Of a stretch of DNA of 64,000 nt, positions 26,081 through 34,315 are shown one piece after another. The DNA is from an uncultured Varibaculum sp. GTDB taxonomy: Bacteria > Actinomycetota > Actinomycetes > Actinomycetales > Actinomycetaceae. Both the position numbers and the translations under genes were made by a program. The notes below the pieces were generated by a model, which searched no databases, was not told the DNA's origin, and worked only from the letters and a program-made list of their open reading frames with translations. The stretch covers positions 21,360 through 85,359 of the forward strand of contig NZ_CABTZZ010000002.1 of the NCBI RefSeq assembly GCF_902489465.1. The letters are read 5' to 3'. The number at the start of each line of letters is the position of its first letter. Position 1 is the stretch's first letter.

Positions 26081-27118
26081 CTACTTAGCGCCCTTACTCC
26101 CTGCAACCAGGGATTGCTGGTACTTCATCATCACTTGCTGCTGTAAGTTTTGCCCCGCCAGGAACCAACGCCCCTCATCTTCTTGCCAAGCCATAATTTG
26201 CAACGGAGTACCCTGCTTATCCTTAATCAAAACCGCCTTCGCTCCGCCGGCATCTGCCTTAGGCTCCGGGGAGAACCTCAGATCTGCTAACTTCACCGAG
26301 GGCGACTGCTCGGACTGCGCAAAGGTTTTCTCAACTGCCTGCGTGCACTGTTCGAGGCTATTTTCATCGGTTTTTTGGCTAATCGCTTGCACCAATTGCC
26401 CCCGCGCTTTCTCGGAACTTAAAGCACAAATAGTTTGCGCATCCTTATCTAGCAGCGCCCCGTAATAAGCTTTCGCTCCTGCCTGGGGGGAGGGGGCACC
26501 CGCGGGAGTAAAAAACTTTTGCCAAACGCCACTGGCGTACAGCGCAATCCCCATAGCGGCCACTATTGCCACTATCCCCAATGTCCAGGAAATAACGGTG
26601 CGCGAACGAGAATGAGTTTTCTTAATTTGACCGGTCTTCTTCAGGGCAATCTGATCAACATTAAAGGCAGTACCAGATTCACAGTCCCCGAGTTCATCGC
26701 GGTCAACGTGTCCGCCAACTTGATTACCCCAAACTCGCTTGTCCCCTTGGCTCGCGACTTCGGGATCTACCGCAGCGGCCGCTTCCCTTCCGCCAGCTAG
26801 CGGCAGGATCTCAGGAATCTGAAACTCTTCGTCAGCGCTATCTTCTCCCTCGGTAACTAGATCCTCGCCCGGAGAGTCCGTATCATCCGCGGCGTCGCCC
26901 TCTGCGCTTGTAGCGGTTCCCTCCGGCGGTTCCTGCTTACCTGCCTGTTCGTCCTCGCCGGGAGTATCTACCTGCCAGCGATCGCCCTTATTAGCAAGGA
27001 GAGCAGCATTTTCCTCCCCGTTCTCTGAGGGTGAAAGGGCAGCCTTATTCAAGGAACTGATATCTGCGGCATCCTCGTTATGCTCAGCGGTTTCTTCGTC
27101 ATCATGTCGGTTAGCCAT
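26081..27118 (-). CDS. Unknown single-pass membrane protein with acidic N-terminal region
   Basis: I do not recognise the family. The 345-residue protein has about 175 residues of acidic, low-complexity cytoplasmic sequence, a basic stretch (GQIKKTHSRSRTVISW), one transmembrane helix (TLGIVAIVAAMGIALYASGV) and an extracytoplasmic domain of about 130 residues. The pattern QAGAKAYYGALLDKDAQTICAL, with Cys, and a late GRWFLAG is reminiscent of NTF2-like (DUF4878-type) mycobacterial and actinobacterial exported proteins, which is an inference. It is a single gene, convergent with the cyclotransferase-like gene. Confidence 0.7.
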   Translation of the reverse strand: MANRHDDEETAEHNEDAADISSLNKAALSPSENGEENAALLANKGDRWQVDTPGEDEQAGKQEPPEGTATSAEGDAADDTDSPGEDLVTEGEDSADEEFQIPEILPLAGGREAAAAVDPEVASQGDKRVWGNQVGGHVDRDELGDCESGTAFNVDQIALKKTGQIKKTHSRSRTVISWTLGIVAIVAAMGIALYASGVWQKFFTPAGAPSPQAGAKAYYGALLDKDAQTICALSSEKARGQLVQAISQKTDENSLEQCTQAVEKTFAQSEQSPSVKLADLRFSPEPKADAGGAKAVLIKDKQGTPLQIMAWQEDEGRWFLAGQNLQQQVMMKYQQSLVAGSKGAK

Positions 27119-27236
27119 AGGGCGATCCTACCGGGAAAACCCACTTAGATGCTCATTAAATTAACCTAAACGCTCGCTTGGAGAATCAAACTCCGATACC
27201 CTTAAACCAGGTCACTAAAGATCAGGAATACAAAAA

Positions 27237-27266
27237 TTGCTGGTTATAGACCGTTGAAAGTATAAC
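27237..27266 (+). promoter_or_regulatory. Candidate promoter of the Asp23 operon
   Basis: TTGCTG (27237-27242) and TATAAC (27261-27266) are separated by 18 bases and lie 27 bases before the first gene. The spacing and -10 fit a housekeeping-type promoter; a stress sigma factor cannot be excluded. Confidence 0.45.
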
Positions 27267-27293
27267 GTTACCAACCAAGTAGGGATAGGAATA

Positions 27294-27788
27294 ATGGCAA
27301 ATACCCAAAAAGATAAAAAGACCCCGACCGTAGTACCCACCGCCGAAGAAGCCAAAGAACTAATCCCTGCAAATAACGTCGCCGAGGATCAAGGGCAGGG
27401 ACTAACCACCGTTGCCGACCAGGTAGTTGCCAAAGTTGCTGGTCTGGCCATCAAAGAGATTCCCGGGGTCTACGATCTTGGTAACTCCGCCGCCCGCGCC
27501 CTGGGGGCTTTGCGTTCCAAAGTCGGAGCCTCCGAAAGCATAACCCAGGGCATTTCGGTAGAAATCGGGCAGACTCAAACCGCACTGGACGTAGTGCTGA
27601 TTGTGGAATACCCCTACCCGGTACACGAAGTAGCCGATAAAGTCCGGGAAGCTATTTTCTCAGCTATCGAAGGGCTAGTAGGACTAGAAGTTACTGAAGT
27701 AAACATCAAGGTTACGGATGTGCACGTACCGGACGATGACGACAATGAAGAAGACGAAGCCGAGAAGGATAAAAAGGATCTGAAGTAA
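27294..27788 (+). CDS. Asp23/Gls24 family envelope stress response protein (first copy)
   Basis: A 164-residue soluble protein of the alkaline-shock Asp23 family. The conserved core runs TTVADQVVAKVAGLAIKEIPGVYDL to GISVEIGQTQTALDVVLIVEYPYPVHEVADKVREAI and VTEVNIKVTDVHVPDD, with an acidic-basic charged tail. In Staphylococcus, Asp23 is held at the membrane by AmaP, and loss triggers cell-wall stress genes. It opens a six-gene operon that includes an AmaP-like protein. Confidence 0.93.
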   Translation: MANTQKDKKTPTVVPTAEEAKELIPANNVAEDQGQGLTTVADQVVAKVAGLAIKEIPGVYDLGNSAARALGALRSKVGASESITQGISVEIGQTQTALDVVLIVEYPYPVHEVADKVREAIFSAIEGLVGLEVTEVNIKVTDVHVPDDDDNEEDEAEKDKKDLK

Positions 27789-27811
27789 CCTTCGCCGGAA
27801 AGGAAAATAAC

Positions 27812-28006
27812 ATGACCACCATAGCTGGTATTTTTTGTGGTGCTTTTCTCGCATATATGGCCGTAGCTCACGGATTCTTTGGATTCTTAGTCGCCATCCT
27901 GTTTATGGCCATCGGGGCGGTATTAGGCAGGGCTGCTTCGGGAAAGCTAGATCTGAAAGGCGTGGGTGAAGCCCTAATCGGCAAGCACACTACCACCTCC
28001 GATTAA
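27812..28006 (+). CDS. Small membrane protein of the Asp23 operon (DUF2273-like)
   Basis: A 64-residue protein with two closely spaced hydrophobic helices (GIFCGAFLAYMAVAHGFFGF, then LVAILFMAIGAVLGRAA) and a hydrophilic tail. The size, position and pattern resemble the small DUF2273-type proteins encoded beside asp23 in Gram-positive bacteria. AAAGGAAA precedes the ATG at a suitable distance. It may help anchor the Asp23 complex. Confidence 0.78.
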   Translation: MTTIAGIFCGAFLAYMAVAHGFFGFLVAILFMAIGAVLGRAASGKLDLKGVGEALIGKHTTTSD

Positions 28007-28018
28007 GAAGGAGGAGTA

Positions 28019-28375
28019 ATGAATTCCGATAAGGAACCAAGCGAACTTGCGGGAATCACCACGGTGTCTGCGCGCGCTATCCAAACCATTGCGATGGCGG
28101 CCACCGCCCAGCGAATCAGTGTCCCCGGTGAGCAAATAAAAGTTTCTACCCGTGACGACCAGGGGTTATTGGGCATAGATATTTCTTGTCCCCTTAGCTC
28201 CCAGGTTCTAGACACTATCATTAACACCTCCGATAGCTCCGTGTTTTCCTTGGCGGACGCAGCGCGGCATGACATCGTTACCCGCGTTGGCCAGATAGCA
28301 GGAGTGAAAGTTGGGCGAGTAAATCTGCGACTAACTGGAATCTATAAGCATCAGAAACGGAGGCAGCTGCAATGA
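28019..28375 (+). CDS. Second Asp23-family-like protein
   Basis: A 118-residue soluble protein with the Asp23-like order of elements: GITTVSARAIQTIAMAATAQ at the start, a central beta region (GLLGIDISCPL), and HDIVTRVGQIAGVKVGRVNLRLTGI at the end. It is shorter and more diverged than the first copy. AAGGAGGAG lies just before the ATG, and its end overlaps the next gene by 4 bases, so the genes are translationally coupled. Confidence 0.75.
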   Translation: MNSDKEPSELAGITTVSARAIQTIAMAATAQRISVPGEQIKVSTRDDQGLLGIDISCPLSSQVLDTIINTSDSSVFSLADAARHDIVTRVGQIAGVKVGRVNLRLTGIYKHQKRRQLQ

Positions 28376-28968
28376 GTAACCAATCCAGCAAATCCGGCTC
28401 TCACGTGTCTTATCTGGTTAGACGGCAGACCCATTCCTCTCGCGCTTTAAGCAGCGTTATTTTAGCGATCATCATAGTTGCTGCTCTGGGGTTTTTAGCT
28501 ACCGAGGGCGTGTTGGCGTTATTTGGGAAAGATCCCCTGCTGGTAAACCCGGCTGATATGTGGCAGCAAGGATTTGCGTCTTTAAGTAATAGTCACCGTC
28601 CCCTAGCGATTATCGTAGGGGTGCTGCTAGCCCTGGGCGGATTAATATTGCTAGCTAAAGCGGTACTGCCGGGTACTTTAAGTAAACATGCCCTCAGTGA
28701 CGAACGCACTGCCTACGTTATTGATGATGGTGTGGTCGCCGCAGGAATTTCTCGGTTAGTACGCGAAGAGGCAGGTCTGCCACCAGGAACCGTCTCTACC
28801 GCAGTTAGTAAACGACGTTCGGTAAGTACTATTACCCCTAGTACTGGACGCACCTTAGACCAAGCGCAAATCCAACAGGTGGCAAGCGAAGAGGTCGCTT
28901 CCTGGCAGCTGAGGCCGCGGCTAAAGTCAGCAGTTAAGATCGCTACCGAAGGGAGGCTTGAAAAGTGA
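28372..28968 (+). CDS. Membrane protein of the Asp23 operon (DUF6286-like)
   Basis: A 198-residue protein with two transmembrane helices (VILAIIIVAALGFLATEGVLAL and LAIIVGVLLALGGLILLAKA) followed by a soluble cytoplasmic domain (DDGVVAAGISRLVREEAGLPPGTVST and onwards) that resembles DUF6286 proteins of actinobacterial Asp23 loci. It overlaps both neighbours by 4 bases. The role is unknown beyond association with envelope stress. Confidence 0.78.
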   Translation: MSNQSSKSGSHVSYLVRRQTHSSRALSSVILAIIIVAALGFLATEGVLALFGKDPLLVNPADMWQQGFASLSNSHRPLAIIVGVLLALGGLILLAKAVLPGTLSKHALSDERTAYVIDDGVVAAGISRLVREEAGLPPGTVSTAVSKRRSVSTITPSTGRTLDQAQIQQVASEEVASWQLRPRLKSAVKIATEGRLEK

Positions 28969-29591
28969 AAAAACTACCTCGAGCTTTGAATCGGATCTTA
29001 CTGTTTATTTTTGGTTTGCTGTTTCTTGCCGCCGGAGTTTCAATTACCTCCGCTGCATCCTCAGCCTCGATTCACCGCCGCCTTATTGACTACCGCTCAA
29101 AAATAGAGTCCGGATTTACCAACCTGGCTAGACAGTCAACCTTCCAGGTGCAAGGCAGAGAGATTTCCGCAGTTCACGCAGGAGCTCTCGCCTTGGGAAT
29201 TATAGTGATCCTATTGCTGATAGTCTGGGTGTTTTCCCAAGGCGGCGGCAAGATTCGCTCGCTGGCTTTAAATAAGGCCGGAAAGGATTCTGACAAAGAA
29301 GGCGAGATTACTGCCGAGTTGGGGTTAATCCAGGACATAATCGAGAGTGAAGTGGCTAGTAGTCGCGACATTGCCTCTCTAAAAATCTCTTCTTGGGAGG
29401 TAAAAAAGCGCCCTGGACTGGCGTTAACCGCCGCGGTTTACAAGGGGACGAACCCTCGCGAAGTTAAGATAGAAATTGATCAAGCGATTGCGAAGTTAGA
29501 TCAAGTTTTAGGAATAAAAATGCCGATTCTGGTGCGGATCACCACGAATTGGCGAACCAATTTAGGATCTGCGGATCGCGTAGATTCATAA
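28965..29591 (+). CDS. AmaP-like alkaline shock response membrane anchor
   Basis: A 208-residue protein with one N-terminal transmembrane helix (ILLFIFGLLFLAAGVSI), a loop, a second helix (AGALALGIIVILLLIVWVFSQGGG) and a C-terminal domain that repeats the Asp23-like ending (KIEIDQAIAKLDQVLGIKMPILVRI). This matches AmaP, which tethers Asp23 to the membrane. The GTG start overlaps the preceding gene by 4 bases. Confidence 0.8.
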   Translation: MKKLPRALNRILLFIFGLLFLAAGVSITSAASSASIHRRLIDYRSKIESGFTNLARQSTFQVQGREISAVHAGALALGIIVILLLIVWVFSQGGGKIRSLALNKAGKDSDKEGEITAELGLIQDIIESEVASSRDIASLKISSWEVKKRPGLALTAAVYKGTNPREVKIEIDQAIAKLDQVLGIKMPILVRITTNWRTNLGSADRVDS

Positions 29592-29610
29592 AGTATAAAA
29601 GGAGAACAAT

Positions 29611-29856
29611 ATGGGACTGGACGACAAGATTAAGAACTCTGCAGAGGACTTGGGCGGCAAAGCAAAAGAAGCTGCCGGCAAAGTTAGCGGAGACAAGAAC
29701 GTAGAAGCCGAAGGGAAAGCAGATCAGGTTAGCGCAGAAATCAAAGATAAGGTTTCTGAGTTTACCGATAAAGCTAAGGACGTGGCCGAAGAAGCCGGCG
29801 CTAACCTGAAGGCTGCTGCCGAAAAAATCAAAGAAGGATTCTCTAACGACAAGTAA
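29611..29856 (+). CDS. CsbD-family stress protein
   Basis: An 81-residue, Lys/Glu/Ala-rich helical protein beginning MGLDDKIKNSAEDLGGKAKEAAGKVSG, the CsbD-like signature, with repeats of K-A-x-D-x-A. CsbD proteins are induced by general stress; the molecular role is unknown. AAAGGAG is 6 bases upstream. It is the last gene of the Asp23 operon and is followed by a strong terminator. Confidence 0.93.
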   Translation: MGLDDKIKNSAEDLGGKAKEAAGKVSGDKNVEAEGKADQVSAEIKDKVSEFTDKAKDVAEEAGANLKAAAEKIKEGFSNDK

Positions 29857-29892
29857 ATCCGGCAAGATTCAACGGTAGCAAATAGCTAGTTT

Positions 29893-29926
29893 AAGAATCG
29901 GGAGGCGATCGCCTCCCGATTCTTTT
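29893..29926 (+). terminator. Terminator of the Asp23-CsbD operon
   Basis: A perfect 16-bp palindrome (AAGAATCGGGAGGCGA, 29893-29908, and its complement 29909-29924) with a T-run overlapping its 3' end. It may also stop transcription arriving from the opposite strand (DUF4921 gene), as AAGAA on the other side gives TTCTT. Confidence 0.9.
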
Positions 29927-30004
29927 ATGTCCTACTCCCCTAGCATCCTCGCGAACAAACCCTGTCTCAAAACCCGCTATCCCGAGTCCCTCGTTAATGC
30001 CTAG

Positions 30005-31351
30005 TTAATCCAGTAGGGAGGGCGAAACTTTGGTTTCCTCACCAATGCGCATATCCGCGATTTTACCGGCTGCCCGTAACTCTTTTAGTCGTGGCACCAC
30101 CCGCCGGGAAATACCCCAAGGGTCAATCGTGTTTAGGTAAATCCGGGTACCGCCCTCAAAACCCGCCAAGGTCGAAATTCGCCATTTCAGTAAGATCCGC
30201 CAGCGCATCGGAGTCGAAACCGATAGCGGACGGTGATACCACTCTTCGTTGCAAGGGACATCAGCACCGGTAGCAGCATGGATAGCATGCAAAATATCAG
30301 AAACTGCCCGCGTCTTCTTTTCTCCCGCATCCCAGGGATTACAGGGCTTACCGAGTGGCCAGACCGCGATCGTAGGATAACGGTGCCCCACCCCCGCCAT
30401 CGCAATCGCGTCCTCGTTTTGCGCCAAGATCAGTCCGCGAGTAGCCCGAATCTTCAAAATAGTGTGGTAAATATCGGGGTCCTTGCGCAGTCGTTCTCGT
30501 TCCTGAGTGGTCTGAACAGGGAATTCGTCAATCGCTACCAATTGTTTATGTAGGTGATCGAAACTGGCACCCGCCGGTTTTAGCCAATTTTGGAAAGTCG
30601 CCACATATTTGACAGCCGGATCCAGATCGTACAGATCCCGCAGCGCCCTCGTCGTGAAGGCAATATAGGCATGATGCTCATCCGGAGTCAGAGTACCCGC
30701 GGAAGCCAGCTGAGAGGAGTTAGTGGCTCCCGGAACGAAATGCCGATTGGCCACAATCAGATCATGTCCACCCGAGAAGAACGAGTTTGCTTGCCCCAAC
30801 ATTTCCGGTTCGCTGAGGCTATTTATTTCCTCGTCATTCATCCCGTATTGGTGCAGCTTCGCTCGCACTACCCGCAACACATGGTCATAGCCGGTAGGGG
30901 TAGAAAGGTATTCCGCCAGATGCTGGCGTTCTTTATCGGATGGTTCATGGCCATGATTAAGATGCCAGTACTGATAGGAAACGATCTCAAAGAGGTTCGG
31001 GATCCGCCGAAAATCGGCCGGGTACTTACTAAGCTGATCGGCCGCTAGCCCTTCTACAATCCGGAAATCTCCGAAACTGGTAGTCTTATCTGCTGGCAGA
31101 TCCGGATCACCTAAGACAATTCGAGATTTTTCGGGCGGGGTTTCTAAATAGCGGTCAGAGCAGAAGGCACAAGTGGAAGTATGATCCTTGGCACTAATGG
31201 GAGTGGGGTTAACCTGAGGCTTGGAAAGTGGGCGATGCCCCCGACCCGGTACCGTCCACACCTCGGTTCCAGTTAACTGATTTCGTTGCTTAACGGTTCC
31301 ATCTGCCAGTTTAACTAATGCTCGTGCGGCTACTGCTTCCTCTTTTGCCAT
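30005..31351 (-). CDS. DUF4921 family protein, GalT-like (HIT superfamily)
   Basis: A 448-residue protein distantly like galactose-1-phosphate uridylyltransferase. A zinc-type CAFCSDR lies near residue 60, the HIT-like motif is FDHLHKQLVAI (HxHxQ as in GalT), and EEWYHRPLSVS and WRISTLAGFEGGTR near the end match DUF4921 proteins. The reaction is likely nucleotidyl transfer or phosphorolysis but is not established. It is divergent from the adenine methyltransferase gene, and no gal genes are nearby. Confidence 0.82.
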   Translation of the reverse strand: MAKEEAVAARALVKLADGTVKQRNQLTGTEVWTVPGRGHRPLSKPQVNPTPISAKDHTSTCAFCSDRYLETPPEKSRIVLGDPDLPADKTTSFGDFRIVEGLAADQLSKYPADFRRIPNLFEIVSYQYWHLNHGHEPSDKERQHLAEYLSTPTGYDHVLRVVRAKLHQYGMNDEEINSLSEPEMLGQANSFFSGGHDLIVANRHFVPGATNSSQLASAGTLTPDEHHAYIAFTTRALRDLYDLDPAVKYVATFQNWLKPAGASFDHLHKQLVAIDEFPVQTTQERERLRKDPDIYHTILKIRATRGLILAQNEDAIAMAGVGHRYPTIAVWPLGKPCNPWDAGEKKTRAVSDILHAIHAATGADVPCNEEWYHRPLSVSTPMRWRILLKWRISTLAGFEGGTRIYLNTIDPWGISRRVVPRLKELRAAGKIADMRIGEETKVSPSLLD

Positions 31352-31465
31352 ACTTCCACCCTAGTTGCCTATTGGTACTTTTTCTCCCACTCCCCGCGCG
31401 TGTAAGTCAGATGCTTTAAATGCTGGGGGTCTGGTTTATAGTGAGCGGGAGGGGAAGGAGGTAAG

Positions 31466-32515
31466 TTGATTAAATATCTGGGGTCAAAACGGAACCTGGT
31501 ACCAGCTTTAGGAACCATTGCTAGCGCTGCTGGCGCGCGGAGTGCTCTCGATCTGTTTTCCGGTACCACTCGGGTCGCCCAAGAGTTTAAACGTCGCGGG
31601 ATCTCCACTACTGCCTGCGATCTTGCTTCCTATAGTTATCAACTGGCGCGTACCTATATCGAAACTGATGCCAACACCGTTGATATCGCTGCCTTACGCG
31701 ACCACCTCGAGGCAATGAGCACCCTTAAAGGTAAAGAAGGATACTTCACCGAGACTTTTTGCCACCAGGCTCGGTTCTTTCAACCCCATAACGGAAGGCG
31801 TATCGATGCTTGCCGAGATTACCTGGTTGACCTGCAAAACGATCCCTTATTCCCGATATTATTAACTTCCCTGATGGAGGCTGCCGACCGCGTAGATTCC
31901 ACCACTGGAGTCCAGATGGCGTATCTGAAGAAGTGGGCGCCGCGTTCCTATAACCAGTTAGAGCTACGTTTGCCGCAGCTGCTGCCGGGAAAGGGGCGGG
32001 CCTTCCAAGGAGACGCCCTCAAACTGGTTGACCAGGTACCCCAAGTGGATCTCGCTTACCTCGATCCCCCCTATAACCAGCACCGTTACTTTACTAACTA
32101 CCATATTTGGGAAACCTTAGTGCGTTGGGATGCCCCCCAGGCCTACGGAGTGGCGCGCAAACGGATAGATGCGCGCGGTGATCAGCACCGTTCAGTATTT
32201 AACTCCAAACGCACTATGGCGCAAAGTTTCTTTTCCTTGCTTGGCCGGGTACGCGCCCAAACCATAGTGGTTTCCTATAATGACGAAGCTTGGATTGGCG
32301 AGGACGAGATGGTTAATGCCATCCTGGAGGCCGGATTTGCCCAGGTAAAAAAGTTTGCGTTTTCACAGCGCCGCTATGTGGGAGCAAAAATCGGAATCTA
32401 TGACCCGCAAGGAAAGAAAGTGGGGAAGCCAGGGGCGGATCGAAACATTGAGAATGTTTTTGTAGGCGGCAACGCTACCACTCTGTCTCAAATCAGCGCG
32501 GCCTTATCCTCTTAA
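31466..32515 (+). CDS. D12-class N6-adenine DNA methyltransferase (orphan)
   Basis: A 349-residue DNA adenine methyltransferase. The D12 family start MIKYLGSKRNL is followed by the SAM-binding DLFSGTTRVA (29-38), a target-recognition region, and the catalytic DPPYNQHRYF (200-209), in the gamma order of Dam-like enzymes. Translation begins at a TTG exactly where the family N terminus begins, with a perfect AAGGAGGT 3 bases upstream. No restriction gene is adjacent, so it is probably a solitary methyltransferase. The DNA target cannot be inferred. Confidence 0.92.
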   Translation: MIKYLGSKRNLVPALGTIASAAGARSALDLFSGTTRVAQEFKRRGISTTACDLASYSYQLARTYIETDANTVDIAALRDHLEAMSTLKGKEGYFTETFCHQARFFQPHNGRRIDACRDYLVDLQNDPLFPILLTSLMEAADRVDSTTGVQMAYLKKWAPRSYNQLELRLPQLLPGKGRAFQGDALKLVDQVPQVDLAYLDPPYNQHRYFTNYHIWETLVRWDAPQAYGVARKRIDARGDQHRSVFNSKRTMAQSFFSLLGRVRAQTIVVSYNDEAWIGEDEMVNAILEAGFAQVKKFAFSQRRYVGAKIGIYDPQGKKVGKPGADRNIENVFVGGNATTLSQISAALSS

Positions 32516-32536
32516 ATCAGTCGACAGTTAACGGTT

Positions 32537-32950
32537 TTAGTATTGGAGCCAACCCTTAGCCTGCTGGGAGAGCTGCTGCAGCAAAGAAATAGCCTCTTGC
32601 GCTCTAGCTGCCGGTACCATCAGGTGGTCATGGTGCAGTCCCGATAAAACATTGCAGGGAATAGATTGGCTGGCCAGCTGCGAAGCGACCGTAAAAGTAA
32701 GCCCCGTTTCTTCTAGCGAGACATCGCAATCCAAAGTAATTCGGCGATAAATCTTTTTCCCCGCGGCCAGACCTGCTGCTTTTGCCTGTTCTAAGGGAAC
32801 GATTAGGGTGAGTCCTTCTTCCTCTTTTATCTGTGCAAACGGCTCTAAGCCCGCGGGCAGACCATCCCGCTCCGACAAGAACACATACTTGCCAAACATA
32901 TGGGGATGAAGCTTAGACAACGCTAGATCAAAGTCAGAATACGAACTCAT
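32537..32950 (-). CDS. ACT-domain protein (COG3602-like)
   Basis: A 137-residue protein with two ACT-like halves: KYVFLSERDGLPAGLEPFAQIKEEEGLTLIVPLEQA and RRITLDCDVSLEETGLTFTVASQLASQSIPCNVLSGLHHDHLMVPAARAQEAISLL. The HHDHL(M)VP sequence is characteristic of the small stand-alone ACT proteins of COG3602. These probably bind amino acids, but no role is proven. It is a single gene, convergent with the methyltransferase gene. Confidence 0.85.
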   Translation of the reverse strand: MSSYSDFDLALSKLHPHMFGKYVFLSERDGLPAGLEPFAQIKEEEGLTLIVPLEQAKAAGLAAGKKIYRRITLDCDVSLEETGLTFTVASQLASQSIPCNVLSGLHHDHLMVPAARAQEAISLLQQLSQQAKGWLQY

Positions 32951-33094
32951 AGTTTTAAGTTAGGGGGCTAAGCCCTACCCGTGCTTTCTAGTCTCACTCT
33001 GCGGTCGATTTTTACCAGTTTCAGCAGGTAAATACCAAAACTTTCAGGCTGCGTTCAGCAACTTGTTTTAGAGTGCTGGCTTATAAATCAGCCC

Positions 33095-33124
33095 TTGCCA
33101 AAGAGGGGATCGACTCTTTGGCAA
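33095..33124 (-). terminator. Possible hairpin after the alpha/beta hydrolase gene
   Basis: A perfect 11-bp stem TTGCCAAAGAG (33095-33105) with its complement (33114-33124) around an 8-base loop. It lies 25 bases beyond the hydrolase stop, but no T-run follows on the minus strand, so its terminator role is uncertain. Confidence 0.45.
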
Positions 33125-33148
33125 TAAGATACTCATCCCGTGCGCAAG

Positions 33149-33928
33149 TCAGGACATCCGCCGATAAACACTCATCACTGCCCGCGCTACCGCCGAGGGT
33201 GCCTCTAACGGCACCAAATGTCCCGCCCGTGGCACGGAGACTACCCGGGTGCCGAGTGCCTTGGCCATCGCCTCCGCCTGGGCCGCAGTGGAGTTTTGAT
33301 CTTGCTCTCCCCGAACCACCATTGCCGGGATTTGTGCCCGTCCTAGCGTCTCGAGACGGCCAGGGCGCGCCGCCAAAGCACGCTGCGCCCAAGAAATTGC
33401 CTCCCCGGGTGCCTCGTTAATCCATTTTTCCATCAGCTGGGGAATCTTGGGAAAATCCGTGAGGGTCTCTTTGGCCAACATGTTGGGGATGGACTTCACC
33501 AGTTGTTCTTGCGCCCTGCCAACCAGAGCCCCGACCGCCATTTCTGTGCGTGCAGCCCGCGCGTCCGCAGTATCAATATCAGCCTTAGTGCCCACTAGCA
33601 CCACTCCGCCCACTAAACGGGGATGCCGCTCAATCATCGCCTGCGCGGTGTATCCTCCCATAGAGTTCCCACACACCAGTACTTTTTCCGCTCCTTCTGC
33701 TCGTACTGCCTGGGCTACATAATCGGCATAGATTTCTAAAGAGGGAGGATCTAGCGGAACCGGGGAACGGCCAAACCCAGGCGGATCGATCGCTATTACC
33801 GGTACTCCCTCGAAACGACGGGCAACCCCTTCCCACATTCGATGGTCATAGGGGAAAGCTGCTAATAAAACCACTGCGGGGGTACCCGCCATTCTATGCG
33901 CGTCCCGCGTAAAAATAGCCACGTTCAT
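33149..33928 (-). CDS. Alpha/beta hydrolase
   Basis: A 259-residue hydrolase with VVLLAAFPYDHRMWEGVARRF, VIAIDPPGFGRSP, the nucleophile elbow CGNSMGGYTAQAM, the acid in VRGEQDQNSTAAQAEAMA and the terminal His in PRAGHLVPLEAP. This is the full catalytic triad layout of the fold. Start 33928 (MNVAIF) has GGAG upstream; a start three codons earlier is possible. Substrate is unknown. Confidence 0.9.
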   Translation of the reverse strand: MNVAIFTRDAHRMAGTPAVVLLAAFPYDHRMWEGVARRFEGVPVIAIDPPGFGRSPVPLDPPSLEIYADYVAQAVRAEGAEKVLVCGNSMGGYTAQAMIERHPRLVGGVVLVGTKADIDTADARAARTEMAVGALVGRAQEQLVKSIPNMLAKETLTDFPKIPQLMEKWINEAPGEAISWAQRALAARPGRLETLGRAQIPAMVVRGEQDQNSTAAQAEAMAKALGTRVVSVPRAGHLVPLEAPSAVARAVMSVYRRMS

Positions 33929-34032
33929 AATCTCCATCTTCGCACAGCTCGGAGAAGATGACCGCGAAAACTGGCACGATAGTTGCGGAATTATGTTTTA
34001 GGGTTTTGGCGAGCTCCACGAACCCGCAAATA

Positions 34033-34314
34033 CTAGAGACCGCGTTCCCAACATGAACGATGCCAATGTCGGCGCTGGTCTAAACCCGCTTGAGTACCAA
34101 AAATAAAGTCGGTTCGCCAAGCCACCACATGTGCCTGGCCGATCCGGATCTCCTGGCTACACCCGGGACACAAATAAGTTTTACGCGCCTGGGACAGGTA
34201 CTGCACCTGGAAATCACCGTCCGGGCGGGAAACTGCCCGCGGCATGGAAGCTAAGGAATCTATCCTTAAAGGCCGGTGCTCCCCCCAGGGACGTTTACGA
34301 GAGCGCCTAGCCAC
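34033..34314 (-). CDS. Small conserved actinobacterial zinc-binding-type protein
   Basis: A 93-residue basic protein with a CPGCSQEI pair, HVVAW, and RRHWHRSCW, giving likely zinc ligands from two Cys at the first site and His/Cys at the second. Similar small proteins are widespread in actinobacteria, with no known function. It starts at a GTG (34314) one base after the nagA stop, so it is translationally coupled to nagA. Confidence 0.72.
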   Translation of the reverse strand: MARRSRKRPWGEHRPLRIDSLASMPRAVSRPDGDFQVQYLSQARKTYLCPGCSQEIRIGQAHVVAWRTDFIFGTQAGLDQRRHWHRSCWERGL

Positions 34315-34315
34315 T

